The notes below the pieces were generated by a model. That model did no database searches and was not told where the DNA came from. It saw nothing but the letters and a program-made list of their open reading frames with translations. The position numbers were made by a program, and so were the translations under genes. From Candidatus Rhodoferax bjergmarkensis (lineage in GTDB: Bacteria > Pseudomonadota > Gammaproteobacteria > Burkholderiales > Burkholderiaceae_C): 64,000 bases of DNA. The stretch is taken from contig JADJFX010000002.1 in assembly GCA_016708345.1 (NCBI GenBank), forward strand, positions 1-64,000. Reading direction: 5' to 3'. This document shows positions 17,098-25,619 of the stretch, in pieces. Position 1 is the first letter of the stretch. Every line of letters begins with the position of its first letter.

Positions 17098-19068
17098 ATG
17101 GCAGTCAAACCAACCCCCGAATATTCAGAAGGTTCCATCCGTGTGCTCAAGGGCCTGGAGCCCGTCAAGCAGCGCCCGGGCATGTACACCCGCACCGACA
17201 GCCCACTTCATGTGATCCAGGAAGTGCTGGACAACGCGGCCGATGAGGCGCTGGCGGGGCATGGGAAAAAAATCAAAGTTACCTTGCACCTTGACGGTTC
17301 GGTCAGCATTGAAGACGATGGCCGGGGCATTCCCTTTGGGCTGCATCCAGAAGAAAACGCACCGGTGATTGAACTTGTTTTTACCCGGCTGCATGCGGGT
17401 GGCAAGTTTGACAAGGGCAAGGGCGGTGCGTACAGCTTTTCGGGGGGCTTGCATGGTGTGGGCGTGAGTGTGACCAATGCCTTGGCTACACGGCTGCAAG
17501 CCACCACCTACCGTGAGGGCATGGTGGCCCACCTCGTATTTTCCGGCGGCGACGTCATCGAGCCTTTGGTGGCCCGCAAGGCAGGTGAGGGTGATCGCAA
17601 GTCGGGTACCACCGTGCGGGTCTGGCCCGATGGCAAGTACTTTGAAACATTGGCGTTGCCAATGGCGCAATTGGCTCATTTGCTGCGTAGCAAGGCGGTC
17701 TTGATGCCCGGCGTGACGGTGACGCTGGTGAACGAAAAAGCCAAAGAAACCCAAACCTGGGTTTTCAAAGGCGGTCTGCGCGACTACTTGACACAAACGC
17801 TCAGTGGCGAGCTGGTGATTCCTGTGTTTGAGGGCGATGGCTTTTGTGATGCACAGAACGACACCTTTGCCGATGGCGAAGGTGCCTCCTGGTGCGTGGC
17901 GTTTACCGAAGACGGTCAGCCGGTGCGTGAAAGCTACGTCAACCTGATTCCTACCAGTGCGGGTGGCACCCATGAGAGCGGCTTGCGTGATGGCTTGTTC
18001 ATGGCGGTCAAGAGCTTTATTGAGCTTCATTCACTGCTGCCCAAAGGCGTCAAGCTGTTGCCTGAAGACGTTTTTGCCCGTGCCAACTACGTGTTGTCAG
18101 CCAAAGTCCTCGACCCCCAATTTCAGGGCCAAATCAAAGAGCGCCTCAATTCGCGCGATGCCGTGCGATTGGTGTCCGGGTTTGTGCGGCCCAGCCTGGA
18201 GCTTTGGCTCAACCAGCACGTCGAATACGGCAAAAAACTGGCCGAGCTGGCCATCAAGGCGGCACAAAGTCGGCAAAAAGCAGGTCAAAAAGTTGAAAAA
18301 CGCAAAGGCTCCGGTGTGGCCGTGCTGCCCGGCAAGCTGACCGATTGCGAGAGCCGTGATCTGGCCCACAACGAAGTGTTTCTGGTCGAGGGCGATTCGG
18401 CCGGTGGCAGTGCCAAGATGGGGCGCGACAAAGAGAGTCAGGCCATCTTGCCCTTGCGCGGCAAAGTGCTCAACACTTGGGAGGTTGAGCGTGACCGGTT
18501 GTTTGCCAACACTGAAATTCACGATATTTCGGTGGCCATTGGGGTGGACCCGCATGGCCCCAATGATTCGCCTGACATGAGCGGCTTGCGTTATGGCAAG
18601 GTTTGCATTTTGTCGGATGCGGATGTGGATGGCTCGCACATTCAGGTGCTGCTGCTGGCCCTGTTTTTCAGGCATTTCCCCAAGCTGATTGAGGCCGGCC
18701 ATGTGTACGTGGCGCGTCCGCCCCTGTTCCGGGTGGATGCCCCCGCGCGCGGCAAGAAGCCCGCTTCCAAGGCGTACGCGCTGGACGAAGGTGAACTGAC
18801 GGCCATTTTGGACAAGCTGCGCAAGGAAGGTGTGCGCGAAGGGGTTTGGAGCATCAGCCGTTTCAAAGGGCTGGGCGAGATGAATGCCGAGCAGCTGTGG
18901 GATACCACCCTCAATCCAGACACCCGCCGTTTGCTGCCGGTGCAACTGGGCACCATGAACTTTTTGGAAACGGAAAGCCTGATCACCAAGTTGATGGGCA
19001 AAGGCGAGGCGGCTGCGCGGCGCGAGCTGATGGAGTTGCATGGCGATGCCGTCGAGGTGGATATCTGA
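17098..19068 (+). CDS. parE: DNA topoisomerase IV subunit B
   Basis: 656 residues from the ATG at 17098, which gives the family-typical start (MAVKPTPEYSEGSIRVLKGL); ATGs at 17071 and 17086 add a non-conserved lead. With ParC it decatenates daughter chromosomes using ATP. The GHKL ATPase shows DNAADEALAGHG, EDDGRGIPFG and GGLHGVGVSV; the TOPRIM region shows EGDSAGGSAKMGRD and SDADVDGSHIQ, then the C-terminal tail ending in SLITKLMGKGEAA. It is the first gene of a three-gene unit with the transglycosylase and parC, whose start overlaps its stop by one base. A perfect LexA-type box precedes it. Confidence 0.97.
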   Translation: MAVKPTPEYSEGSIRVLKGLEPVKQRPGMYTRTDSPLHVIQEVLDNAADEALAGHGKKIKVTLHLDGSVSIEDDGRGIPFGLHPEENAPVIELVFTRLHAGGKFDKGKGGAYSFSGGLHGVGVSVTNALATRLQATTYREGMVAHLVFSGGDVIEPLVARKAGEGDRKSGTTVRVWPDGKYFETLALPMAQLAHLLRSKAVLMPGVTVTLVNEKAKETQTWVFKGGLRDYLTQTLSGELVIPVFEGDGFCDAQNDTFADGEGASWCVAFTEDGQPVRESYVNLIPTSAGGTHESGLRDGLFMAVKSFIELHSLLPKGVKLLPEDVFARANYVLSAKVLDPQFQGQIKERLNSRDAVRLVSGFVRPSLELWLNQHVEYGKKLAELAIKAAQSRQKAGQKVEKRKGSGVAVLPGKLTDCESRDLAHNEVFLVEGDSAGGSAKMGRDKESQAILPLRGKVLNTWEVERDRLFANTEIHDISVAIGVDPHGPNDSPDMSGLRYGKVCILSDADVDGSHIQVLLLALFFRHFPKLIEAGHVYVARPPLFRVDAPARGKKPASKAYALDEGELTAILDKLRKEGVREGVWSISRFKGLGEMNAEQLWDTTLNPDTRRLLPVQLGTMNFLETESLITKLMGKGEAAARRELMELHGDAVEVDI

Positions 19069-19829
19069 TGCAATCGTCGTGTGGTCGAGTTCGCCTTTTG
19101 AGGGGTGTTTTTGGCATGTTGCGCACATTCCTACTGGGTTATTTGCTATTATTTTTGCAGCAAACTGCCTTTTGCGCGGTGTTAAACAGCATGCAAGGCC
19201 ATCTCGACCTTTGTTTGCATTGCCCAACGATTGTCGAAGCGAACTCCGAACCACTGGCAACCCAAAAATCTTCCGCAGCTGTGCCTGCCGTCTCCAAAGC
19301 AACGGCGATGCTCGATGTGTTTCCCGGCTACCAACAGGTGAAGCACCATGTGCTGGAGGTAGCTGGCGAGCTGGGTGTTGACCATGCGTTGTTTCAGGCG
19401 CTGATCGCCACCGAATCCAAATTCAATGCCTCAGCGGTGGGGCCAGGTGGTGCCGTCGGCTTGATGCAGATCATGCCCTCCACCGCAGTGAATTTCGGCT
19501 TGGTTGGTGACAAGTCTGGGTCTATCAGGAAAAAACTGATTGATCCGCGCACCAACCTGCGCACGGGCGGACGTTACCTGCGGTACCTGATGAATCTTTT
19601 TCCAGGGCGACTTGAGCTGGTGGTGGCGGCCTACAACGCGGGCGAAGGCACGGTCAAGCGCGCGGGCAACAAAATTCCCAAGAACAAAACAACCCCGGCT
19701 TATGTCAAAACCGTCATGCGCCATTACGCGCTTTTGAAGTCCCCCGTGCTCGCTGCAGACAAGGTCGATGCACCGATGGACGATCTCCTGCAGGCGCAAA
19801 CCGGGCCAGCTGATCCCGCTATCTACTGA
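19068..19829 (+). CDS. Lytic transglycosylase, SLT domain
   Basis: 253 residues; the ATG at 19068 shares its first base with the parE stop (TGATG). An ATG 18 codons in would also fit a signal peptide. The hydrophobic signal segment LRTFLLGYLLLFLQQTA is followed by a linker and, from about residue 85, a Slt-type domain: catalytic Glu116 in ALIATESKFNASA, GAVGLMQIMP, and AAYNAGEGTVKRAGN. It cleaves glycan strands in the periplasm by forming 1,6-anhydromuramic ends. Placement between the topoisomerase IV subunits suggests coupling of chromosome separation and wall splitting, but that is inference. The signal segment is encoded by a dispersed-repeat copy. Confidence 0.92.
   Translation: MQSSCGRVRLLRGVFGMLRTFLLGYLLLFLQQTAFCAVLNSMQGHLDLCLHCPTIVEANSEPLATQKSSAAVPAVSKATAMLDVFPGYQQVKHHVLEVAGELGVDHALFQALIATESKFNASAVGPGGAVGLMQIMPSTAVNFGLVGDKSGSIRKKLIDPRTNLRTGGRYLRYLMNLFPGRLELVVAAYNAGEGTVKRAGNKIPKNKTTPAYVKTVMRHYALLKSPVLAADKVDAPMDDLLQAQTGPADPAIY
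19119..19167 (-). repeat. Dispersed palindromic repeat inside the transglycosylase signal peptide
   Basis: Gap-free alignment to the copy at 61531-61590 keeps both ends (TTGCGCAC and AAACTG) at identical distance, with about 30 of 49 bases equal by hand count. It covers codons 18-34 of the transglycosylase. Confidence 0.55.
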
Positions 19830-19831
19830 AT

Positions 19832-22216
19832 ATGACTGACTCCTCGATACTTGACTTACCGCAGAACGACAGCCCTGATGACGGGGACGATGCCAGCAGC
19901 CTTGCGGCTTATGCGCAGCGCGCTTACCTTGAATATGCCCTTAGCGTGGTCAAGGGCCGGGCCTTGCCGGATGTGTGCGACGGCCAAAAGCCGGTGCAGC
20001 GGCGCATTTTGTATTCCATGTCCCGCATGGGGCTTGGTTTTGGCGGTGCCAACGGCAACACGGGTGCCAAACCGGTCAAATGTGCCCGCGTGGTGGGCGA
20101 TGTGCTGGGACGCTTTCACCCCCACGGTGACCAAGCTGCCTACGACGCCTTGGTGCGGATGGCGCAGGATTTCAGCCAGCGTTATCCGCTGATAGACGGG
20201 CAGGGTAATTTTGGCTCGCGTGACGGCGATGGTGCTGCCGCCATGCGTTATACCGAAGCACGCTTGTCCAAAATCACTGGTTTGCTGCTCGATGAAATTG
20301 ACGAGGGCACGGTAGATTTCACGCCCAACTACGACGGCTCCACCGAGGAGCCACGTCAGTTGGCTGCGCGCTTGCCTTTTGCGTTGCTCAACGGGGCCAG
20401 CGGCATTGCAGTCGGTTTGGCCACTGAAATTCCCAGCCACAATTTGGGCGAAGTGGCCCAGGCCTGTGTGGCCCTCATCAAGTCGCCTGGTCTCACGGAT
20501 GATGAATTGTTTGCCTTGATCCCCGGGCCCGACTATCCGGGTGGCGGGCAAATCATCAGCCCGGCAGGCGATATTGCCGACGCCTACCGCACCGGGCGTG
20601 GCTCGCTCAAATGCCGGGCGCGCTGGAAAATTGAGGAGCTGGCGCGCGGGCAATGGCAACTGGTGGTGACTGAATTGCCGCCGGGTGTCAGCACCCAAAG
20701 AGTGCTCGAAGAGATCGAGGAGTTGAGCAATCCCAAAGTCAAGGCTGGAAAAAAGGCCCTCACGCTGGAGCAAAACCAGCTCAAGGCCACCGTGCTGTCG
20801 GTGCTCGACGGGGTACGTGATGAATCCAGCAAAGACGCCCCCGTGCGGCTGGTGTGCGAGCCCAAAACGAGCCGGATTCAGCAACAGGAGCTCATTACCA
20901 CCTTGCTGGCGCACACCAGTTTGGAGACTTCGTCGCCCATTAACCTCACCATGGTTGGTCTGGACGGTCGGCCCACGCAGAAGTCCTTGCGGCAAATGCT
21001 CAATGAGTGGATTGAGTTCCGTCAGACCACCATGGAACGCCGCTCGCAGCACCGTCTGGACAAGGTGCTGGCGCGTATTCATATCCTTGAAGGTCGGCAG
21101 CTGGTGCTGCTCAACATTGATGAAGTGATTGCCATCATTCGCCAATCAGAAGACCCCAAGGCGGCCTTGATCGCCCGCTTCAATCTGTCAGACAGGCAAG
21201 CCGAAGACATTCTGGAAATCCGCCTGCGGCAGTTGGCCCGGCTCGAAGCCATCAAAATTGAGCAGGAACTCAAAGAGTTGCGCGAGCAACAGGGCAAGTT
21301 GGAAGAAATTCTGGGCAACCCCGCGTCGCTGCGACGTTTGATGGTCAAAGAAATTGAGCAGGATGCCAAAACCTTTGCCGACCCGCGCCGTACCTTGATT
21401 CAAGCCGAGAAAAAAGCGGTTCTTGAGGTCAAAGTGGTGGATGAACCGGTGACGGTGGTGGTCAGTCAAAAAGGTTGGGTGCGTGCGCAAAAAGGTTGGG
21501 CCCGCGACAAAGCCGGGGCCAATGCTGCGCCAATGGAGTTCAATTTCAAGGCGGGTGACGCGCTTTACGGTGCCTTTGAGTGCCGCACGGTCGACACGCT
21601 GCTCGCTTTTGGCAGCAACGGGCGTGTGTATTCCGTCGCGGTGTCACTGCTGCCAGGTGCCAGGGGGGATGGGCAGCCTATTACCAGTTTGCTGGAACTT
21701 GAAGCCGGAACCCAACTGCTGTACTACTTTGCCGGCCCGGCCCATGCGGTGCTGCTGCTCAGCAGTTCAGCGGGTTACGGTTTCATGGCGACAGTTGAAA
21801 ACATGAGTTCCAGACTCAAGGCAGGCAAAGCCTTTGTGACCTGTAACGATGGCGAGGTATTGTGCCGTCCCTCACCGGTTTCGGGTAGTTCAGGTGCGAC
21901 ACCACTTGCCCCGGCCACCCATGTGGCCTGCGCCTCCACCGGGGGCCGAATTTTGACTTTTGAACTGAGTGAACTCAAGTCCATGGCCAATGGTGGTCGT
22001 GGACTGACGCTCATTGACCTGGAAGCCAAAGACACTCTGGCGGGCGCTGCCGCTTACACACGCAGCGTGAAAATTGAAGGCACCGGGCGGGGTGGAAAAG
22101 AGCGTGAAGAAACGCTGGAAATTCGCAGCCTGAACAATGCCAGAGCTGCTCGCGCCCGCAAGGGCAAGGCGGCCGACCTTGGGTTCAAACCAGTGTCCAT
22201 CACACGCATCGAGTAG
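19832..22216 (+). CDS. parC: DNA topoisomerase IV subunit A
   Basis: 794 residues, starting two bases after the transglycosylase stop. The breakage-reunion part has the catalytic Tyr140 in AAMRYTEARL, the quinolone-determining helix HPHGDQAAYDALV (positions equivalent to E. coli Ser80 and Glu84 are Gln101 and Asp105), and SNPKVKAGKKALTLEQNQLK as a long coiled connection. The C-terminal domain has GyrA-like blades but is short (LLYYFAGPAHAVLLLSSSAGYGFM, VLLKSMANGGRGLTL-like), as in topoisomerase IV rather than gyrase. It pairs with parE in the same operon. Confidence 0.96.
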   Translation: MTDSSILDLPQNDSPDDGDDASSLAAYAQRAYLEYALSVVKGRALPDVCDGQKPVQRRILYSMSRMGLGFGGANGNTGAKPVKCARVVGDVLGRFHPHGDQAAYDALVRMAQDFSQRYPLIDGQGNFGSRDGDGAAAMRYTEARLSKITGLLLDEIDEGTVDFTPNYDGSTEEPRQLAARLPFALLNGASGIAVGLATEIPSHNLGEVAQACVALIKSPGLTDDELFALIPGPDYPGGGQIISPAGDIADAYRTGRGSLKCRARWKIEELARGQWQLVVTELPPGVSTQRVLEEIEELSNPKVKAGKKALTLEQNQLKATVLSVLDGVRDESSKDAPVRLVCEPKTSRIQQQELITTLLAHTSLETSSPINLTMVGLDGRPTQKSLRQMLNEWIEFRQTTMERRSQHRLDKVLARIHILEGRQLVLLNIDEVIAIIRQSEDPKAALIARFNLSDRQAEDILEIRLRQLARLEAIKIEQELKELREQQGKLEEILGNPASLRRLMVKEIEQDAKTFADPRRTLIQAEKKAVLEVKVVDEPVTVVVSQKGWVRAQKGWARDKAGANAAPMEFNFKAGDALYGAFECRTVDTLLAFGSNGRVYSVAVSLLPGARGDGQPITSLLELEAGTQLLYYFAGPAHAVLLLSSSAGYGFMATVENMSSRLKAGKAFVTCNDGEVLCRPSPVSGSSGATPLAPATHVACASTGGRILTFELSELKSMANGGRGLTLIDLEAKDTLAGAAAYTRSVKIEGTGRGGKEREETLEIRSLNNARAARARKGKAADLGFKPVSITRIE

Positions 22217-22264
22217 CGCTGGCTTGCAGTGGAGGGGCGTGGTTACCGGCAATTTTTCGGAGGA

Positions 22265-22933
22265 TTAACGCCTGTGGTGGTGGCGGTATCGGTAACTACC
22301 CCAGTAGCCATAACCCAGATGCAAGGTGACAGGAGGGTAATAGGGCTGGGTGTAGTAGGGCTGGGTGTAGTACTCTGTGTTGGCTGCGGGAACCACCACA
22401 GTAGGTGCTCGCCCATAGATTGGCGGCGGGGCAGTGGTGGCATAGGTCGGCGGCGGCGTTGGCGGCATGGCACCTACCGGCGAAATTTGCAGCTTGATGG
22501 TCGGGCCCGGGTCTTGAGGCATCAACACGGTATATTGTTTGCCCGCATATTCATAGACCACATTGAATGCAACAGTACGACTTTCATAGAAAGTTTGAAC
22601 GGTGCAGCGCTGCACATTTTGTGTATGCGGTGTGGGCTCACCCTCAATGTTGTCGCCGATGATGGCACCACCCAAGATGCCTACCGCGGTGGCTGCCGCT
22701 TTGCCCGCACCAGCCCCGACCGCGTTGCCCATTGCACCGCCTGCAATGGCTCCCATGGCCGCGCCGGCACCAGATTTGGGGCGTTGTACTGTGACTTGCT
22801 CTGAGGTGCAGACCTGTCGTGGCACGCCAACCTGCTCAACAACCGGGGTGGTAGAAATGACCCGGCCCAACTCCTGCGCCGCGCACAAGCTACTTGTGAC
22901 CATGGCTGTCGTCAAGAGGAATAGCCTTTTCAT
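22265..22933 (-). CDS. Secreted glycine-zipper protein with C-terminal YYTQP repeats
   Basis: 222 residues from the ATG at 22933; a TTG at 22984 is possible but has no better signal. Residues 1-19 are a signal peptide (MKRLFLLTTAMVTSSLCAA). Around 55-95 is a glycine-zipper region (GAAMGAIAGGAMGNAVGAGA, then VGILGGAIIGDNI), the mark of Gly-zipper outer-membrane or surface-associated proteins that oligomerise. The tail has tandem YYTQP units and ends in RYRHHHRR. No enzymatic motif. A strong AAGGAAAAATC ribosome site precedes the start. It is convergent with parC and alone. Confidence 0.75.
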   Translation of the reverse strand: MKRLFLLTTAMVTSSLCAAQELGRVISTTPVVEQVGVPRQVCTSEQVTVQRPKSGAGAAMGAIAGGAMGNAVGAGAGKAAATAVGILGGAIIGDNIEGEPTPHTQNVQRCTVQTFYESRTVAFNVVYEYAGKQYTVLMPQDPGPTIKLQISPVGAMPPTPPPTYATTAPPPIYGRAPTVVVPAANTEYYTQPYYTQPYYPPVTLHLGYGYWGSYRYRHHHRR

Positions 22934-23169
22934 GATTTTTCCTTCAAAACAATGTTCATGGTGAAGCATGTTACATGCGGCCAAAGCGTTGGTTGAAGTT
23001 CAGTGAAGGGGATGTAAAGATGGAAAAATGATGTAACCAGTATGCGCCACTTGGTTTTTTGGAGGTTTTTATTTGAGGGATTATCGATTTGGCAGTTAAG
23101 CTTGTTTTAAGATTTATTTAATATATTTCTATTGTCAATTTCGACAAGTCAGTTTTACTAGGAGGAGTT

Positions 23170-23646
23170 ATGTTGGGTACGATGAAAATTTGGAAAATAG
23201 TTGCAGCTTTTGTAGTCGCGTTGGGGGTGACGGGCGCAGGCTGGGCTGCCACCAGTGCAGCTTCGCATCATCATGGAGGGCACGCATCGAAACTTGCGCT
23301 GGACAACGGAAAAAAGTGGCCCACCGATGAGCCCTTGCGCCAAGGCATGAAAAGTATCCGATCAAATCTGGAGGCATCGCTGCATGCAATTCACGAGAAT
23401 AAGCTGACGGTGGCTGCTTATGATGAACTGGCTGACAAAGTGAATGCGCAGGTGGGTACCATCGTGGCCCAGTGCAAGCTCGAACCCAAGGCTGATGCAC
23501 AACTGCATGTGCTGATTGCCCAAATTCTGGAGGGTGTACAAGCGATGCAAGGCAAACAAAAAAAGGTCAAACGGCATGCCGGAGCGGTCATCATTCTCAC
23601 CGCGCTGGAACAATACGGAACCTACTTTGACGATCCCAACTGGTAA
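23170..23646 (+). CDS. Secreted histidine-containing hypothetical protein
   Basis: 158 residues with AGGAGGAGTT directly upstream, one of the best ribosome sites in the window. The signal peptide (MLGTMKIWKIVAAFVVALGV) ends near GAGWA. The mature start SHHHGGHASK is histidine-rich, then a helical region follows: RQGMKSIRSNLEASLHAIHE and DELADKVNAQVGTIVAQC. The single cysteine and the helices suggest a cytochrome-b562 or DnrO-like four-helix periplasmic protein, a guess from composition. Flanking DNA is AT-rich relative to the rest of the window. Confidence 0.72.
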   Translation: MLGTMKIWKIVAAFVVALGVTGAGWAATSAASHHHGGHASKLALDNGKKWPTDEPLRQGMKSIRSNLEASLHAIHENKLTVAAYDELADKVNAQVGTIVAQCKLEPKADAQLHVLIAQILEGVQAMQGKQKKVKRHAGAVIILTALEQYGTYFDDPNW

Positions 23647-23713
23647 ACGCAGGGCCGTCAGCTTTTTTGTTAAATATTGGGTGGCGCAGGCGAGCCCACA
23701 CTTGAACACTCTC

Positions 23714-23932
23714 TTAAAGAGTAAAAGTACTCAATAGCTGGTTTTTTCTGGCCTGCCTGCTCCGCTGCCCTTGGGTTACAGCTAACCGCAACTTGGCGCG
23801 CTCCATTACGCGCGCCACCACACGTTCCACTACGCGGCTGACGTTTTTGTCATCAATTTTCAATATATCGAATCCACAATCTTGACATCGATTGGGATTT
23901 GAATCATTGATTAGCGCTTGGCAATTGCACAC
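23714..23932 (-). CDS. Possible small zinc-ribbon protein or gene remnant
   Basis: A frame of 72 codons from a GTG at 23932 encodes VCNCQALINDSNPNRCQDCG with the spacing of a C-x-C...C-x-x-C zinc ribbon, then a basic helical tail (RVVERVVARVMERAKLRLAV). The frame stays open upstream but without protein-like sequence and without a ribosome site. It is not counted as certain; it may be a decayed gene or a chance frame. Confidence 0.3.
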   Translation of the reverse strand: MCNCQALINDSNPNRCQDCGFDILKIDDKNVSRVVERVVARVMERAKLRLAVTQGQRSRQARKNQLLSTFTL

Positions 23933-24034
23933 CTTTGGATGCTTCTGCACTGGAAAAAATGCTGGCAACCGAATTTGTCCACAGACCCTTTTTATGCGTT
24001 GGAAAACTCGCAAACAGTATGCCGATTGCTTCAA

Positions 24035-25069
24035 ATGGTGAAAAATAGTACGCAAAAACAATTTGACTGGCTTGAACATGATGATGGACAAGACATCGTT
24101 GCCCGGCAATTTGTTCATTACATGCCTGCCGTCGATGCGAGTGTGAATTGCGATGAGATTATTCGCAGGTTTCACGATGATCCGACCTTGAACTGCATTG
24201 CGGTGATCAATGCAGATCACCACGTTATTGGTGTTTTACGCTCGCTAGAAATATTGAGGCGCGGCACCGAAGGGTTTTTTCACGAACTGACAGGCCGCAG
24301 GTCATGTACAAGAATCATGGATCCGGACCCGCTGGTGTTCGATGTGACTGAATCATTGCTTGGCATGTCAAAAGCAGTGGCCATGATGAATGACAGACAT
24401 CTGGTAGATGGATTTTTTGTGACCGAAAAAGGTAAATACATAGGTGTCGGGTATTTGACAGATGTCATCAAAGCCGTGACGAAGCAGCAAATATCATTTG
24501 CTCGCTATGCCAATCCGCTGACCCTGCTGCCAGGCAATGTCCCGATTGATCAGCGCATTCAAGCCTGCCTGAGCGCCATGAAACCTTTTGTGGTCGGCTA
24601 CTTTGATCTGGATAATTTCAAAGCGTACAACGATGTCTACGGGTATCGGGCGGGTGATGAGGTTATCCAACTGGCCGCTGAAATATTAAAAGCAGCCCTT
24701 GATGAATCAGACGACTTTTTGGGTCACGTCGGCGGTGATGATTTTGTCACTGTGTTCACATCGATGGATTGGGAACTGAGAGTGCAATTGATCCTGCGAC
24801 GATTCGATCAGGAGATATTGAGTTATTTTTCAGATCAGCATATTCTGGCAGGTGGTTTAACGACCAACAACCGCCAAGGTGTGGAAGTTTTTCACCGCTT
24901 GGTCAGCTTGTCAGCGGGCATGGTCCGCGTTGCGCCAGGTGAATTCAGTTCGCCAGCAGAAATATCAAGCAATCTTGTTGAAGCCAAGAAGCGTGCCAAA
25001 CAAATTGAGGGCAGCAGCTACTTTGTGGACCGACGCTCGAATTCGCACAAAGTTTCTGTTGCAAAATAA
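24035..25069 (+). CDS. CBS-GGDEF domain protein with degenerate GGDDF motif
   Basis: 344 residues from the ATG at 24035; the frame continues upstream to 23918 but that lead looks unlike protein and has no ribosome site. Residues from about 25 to 165 form a pair of CBS domains (CIAVINADHHVIGVLRSLEI, then DGFFVTEKGKYIGVGYLTDV). The GGDEF domain follows, with YFDLDNFKAYNDVYGYRAGDE, and the active-site loop reads GHVGGDDF instead of GG(D/E)EF. No I-site arginine is in place. Relatives usually carry an EAL domain in front, absent here. It may bind a nucleotide through CBS and sense c-di-GMP; synthesis activity is doubtful. Confidence 0.82.
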   Translation: MVKNSTQKQFDWLEHDDGQDIVARQFVHYMPAVDASVNCDEIIRRFHDDPTLNCIAVINADHHVIGVLRSLEILRRGTEGFFHELTGRRSCTRIMDPDPLVFDVTESLLGMSKAVAMMNDRHLVDGFFVTEKGKYIGVGYLTDVIKAVTKQQISFARYANPLTLLPGNVPIDQRIQACLSAMKPFVVGYFDLDNFKAYNDVYGYRAGDEVIQLAAEILKAALDESDDFLGHVGGDDFVTVFTSMDWELRVQLILRRFDQEILSYFSDQHILAGGLTTNNRQGVEVFHRLVSLSAGMVRVAPGEFSSPAEISSNLVEAKKRAKQIEGSSYFVDRRSNSHKVSVAK

Positions 25070-25244
25070 TTTATTTTAAATATATGGGTATAAATTTCAT
25101 CACTTGAATAATTAATATATTAAATTGGTTTTTTATGTGCGGCAGAATTACTAAACGGTAAGTAATTTGTCATCACGCTTTAATGTGCTTCACAGATACT
25201 TTGGTGGCGGCATTTCACCGTAATTTGGTATTTGGGAGTATTTT

Positions 25245-25472
25245 ATGAGCTATGAAAATATGTACAACGTTTCAGAAAACAAGTTTTCTTCTGAAACACT
25301 TCACACGGTTGTCGGCAGTTTGATTGAAGATATGAAAAATATCACCAATGAACTGGAAATGGCAATGCAGCGTGGCACACCAACCAAGCACTGGAGTGAC
25401 AGACTTCGTCAGTCGTCTGTGGTTTTGTGTGTGGCCATGAAAGAAATGCAGGAGCTTGCTGAGCAACCTTGA
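25245..25472 (+). CDS. Small hypothetical protein
   Basis: 75 residues with GGGAG nine bases before the ATG. The sequence (MSYENMYNVSENKFSSETL) leads into two predicted helices, LHTVVGSLIEDMKNITNELE and RLRQSSVVLCVAMKEMQELA, with a single cysteine. No family is recognised. The neighbouring DNA is AT-rich, and the gene stands alone after the CBS-GGDEF gene with a 175-base gap. Confidence 0.6.
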   Translation: MSYENMYNVSENKFSSETLHTVVGSLIEDMKNITNELEMAMQRGTPTKHWSDRLRQSSVVLCVAMKEMQELAEQP

Positions 25473-25619
25473 CAAATCATACGCATCAAGCACTGCAAGC
25501 ACAGTAAGTACATCAGGCACACGAACGCGCAAATTTGAGAGTTCTCAAATTTGCGCTTTGGTGTCCGGTGTGCGAAAAATAACTGAATTCAATAGCGCAT
25601 ACGGAAACGCCGTTAAATC

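Noticed and set aside
16692..17195. 167-codon leftward frame before parE
   Set aside because: It runs across the LexA-like box and the parE start and shows no protein-like conservation or start signal.
18097..19302. 401-codon frame antisense to parE
   Set aside because: Shadow of the real parE frame; no start signal or domain.
19856..21145. 429-codon frame antisense to parC
   Set aside because: Shadow of the real gene; no family resemblance and no ribosome site.
22346..22375. CRISPR or tandem-repeat locus
   Set aside because: The direct repeats are the YYTQP coding repeats of the glycine-zipper gene.
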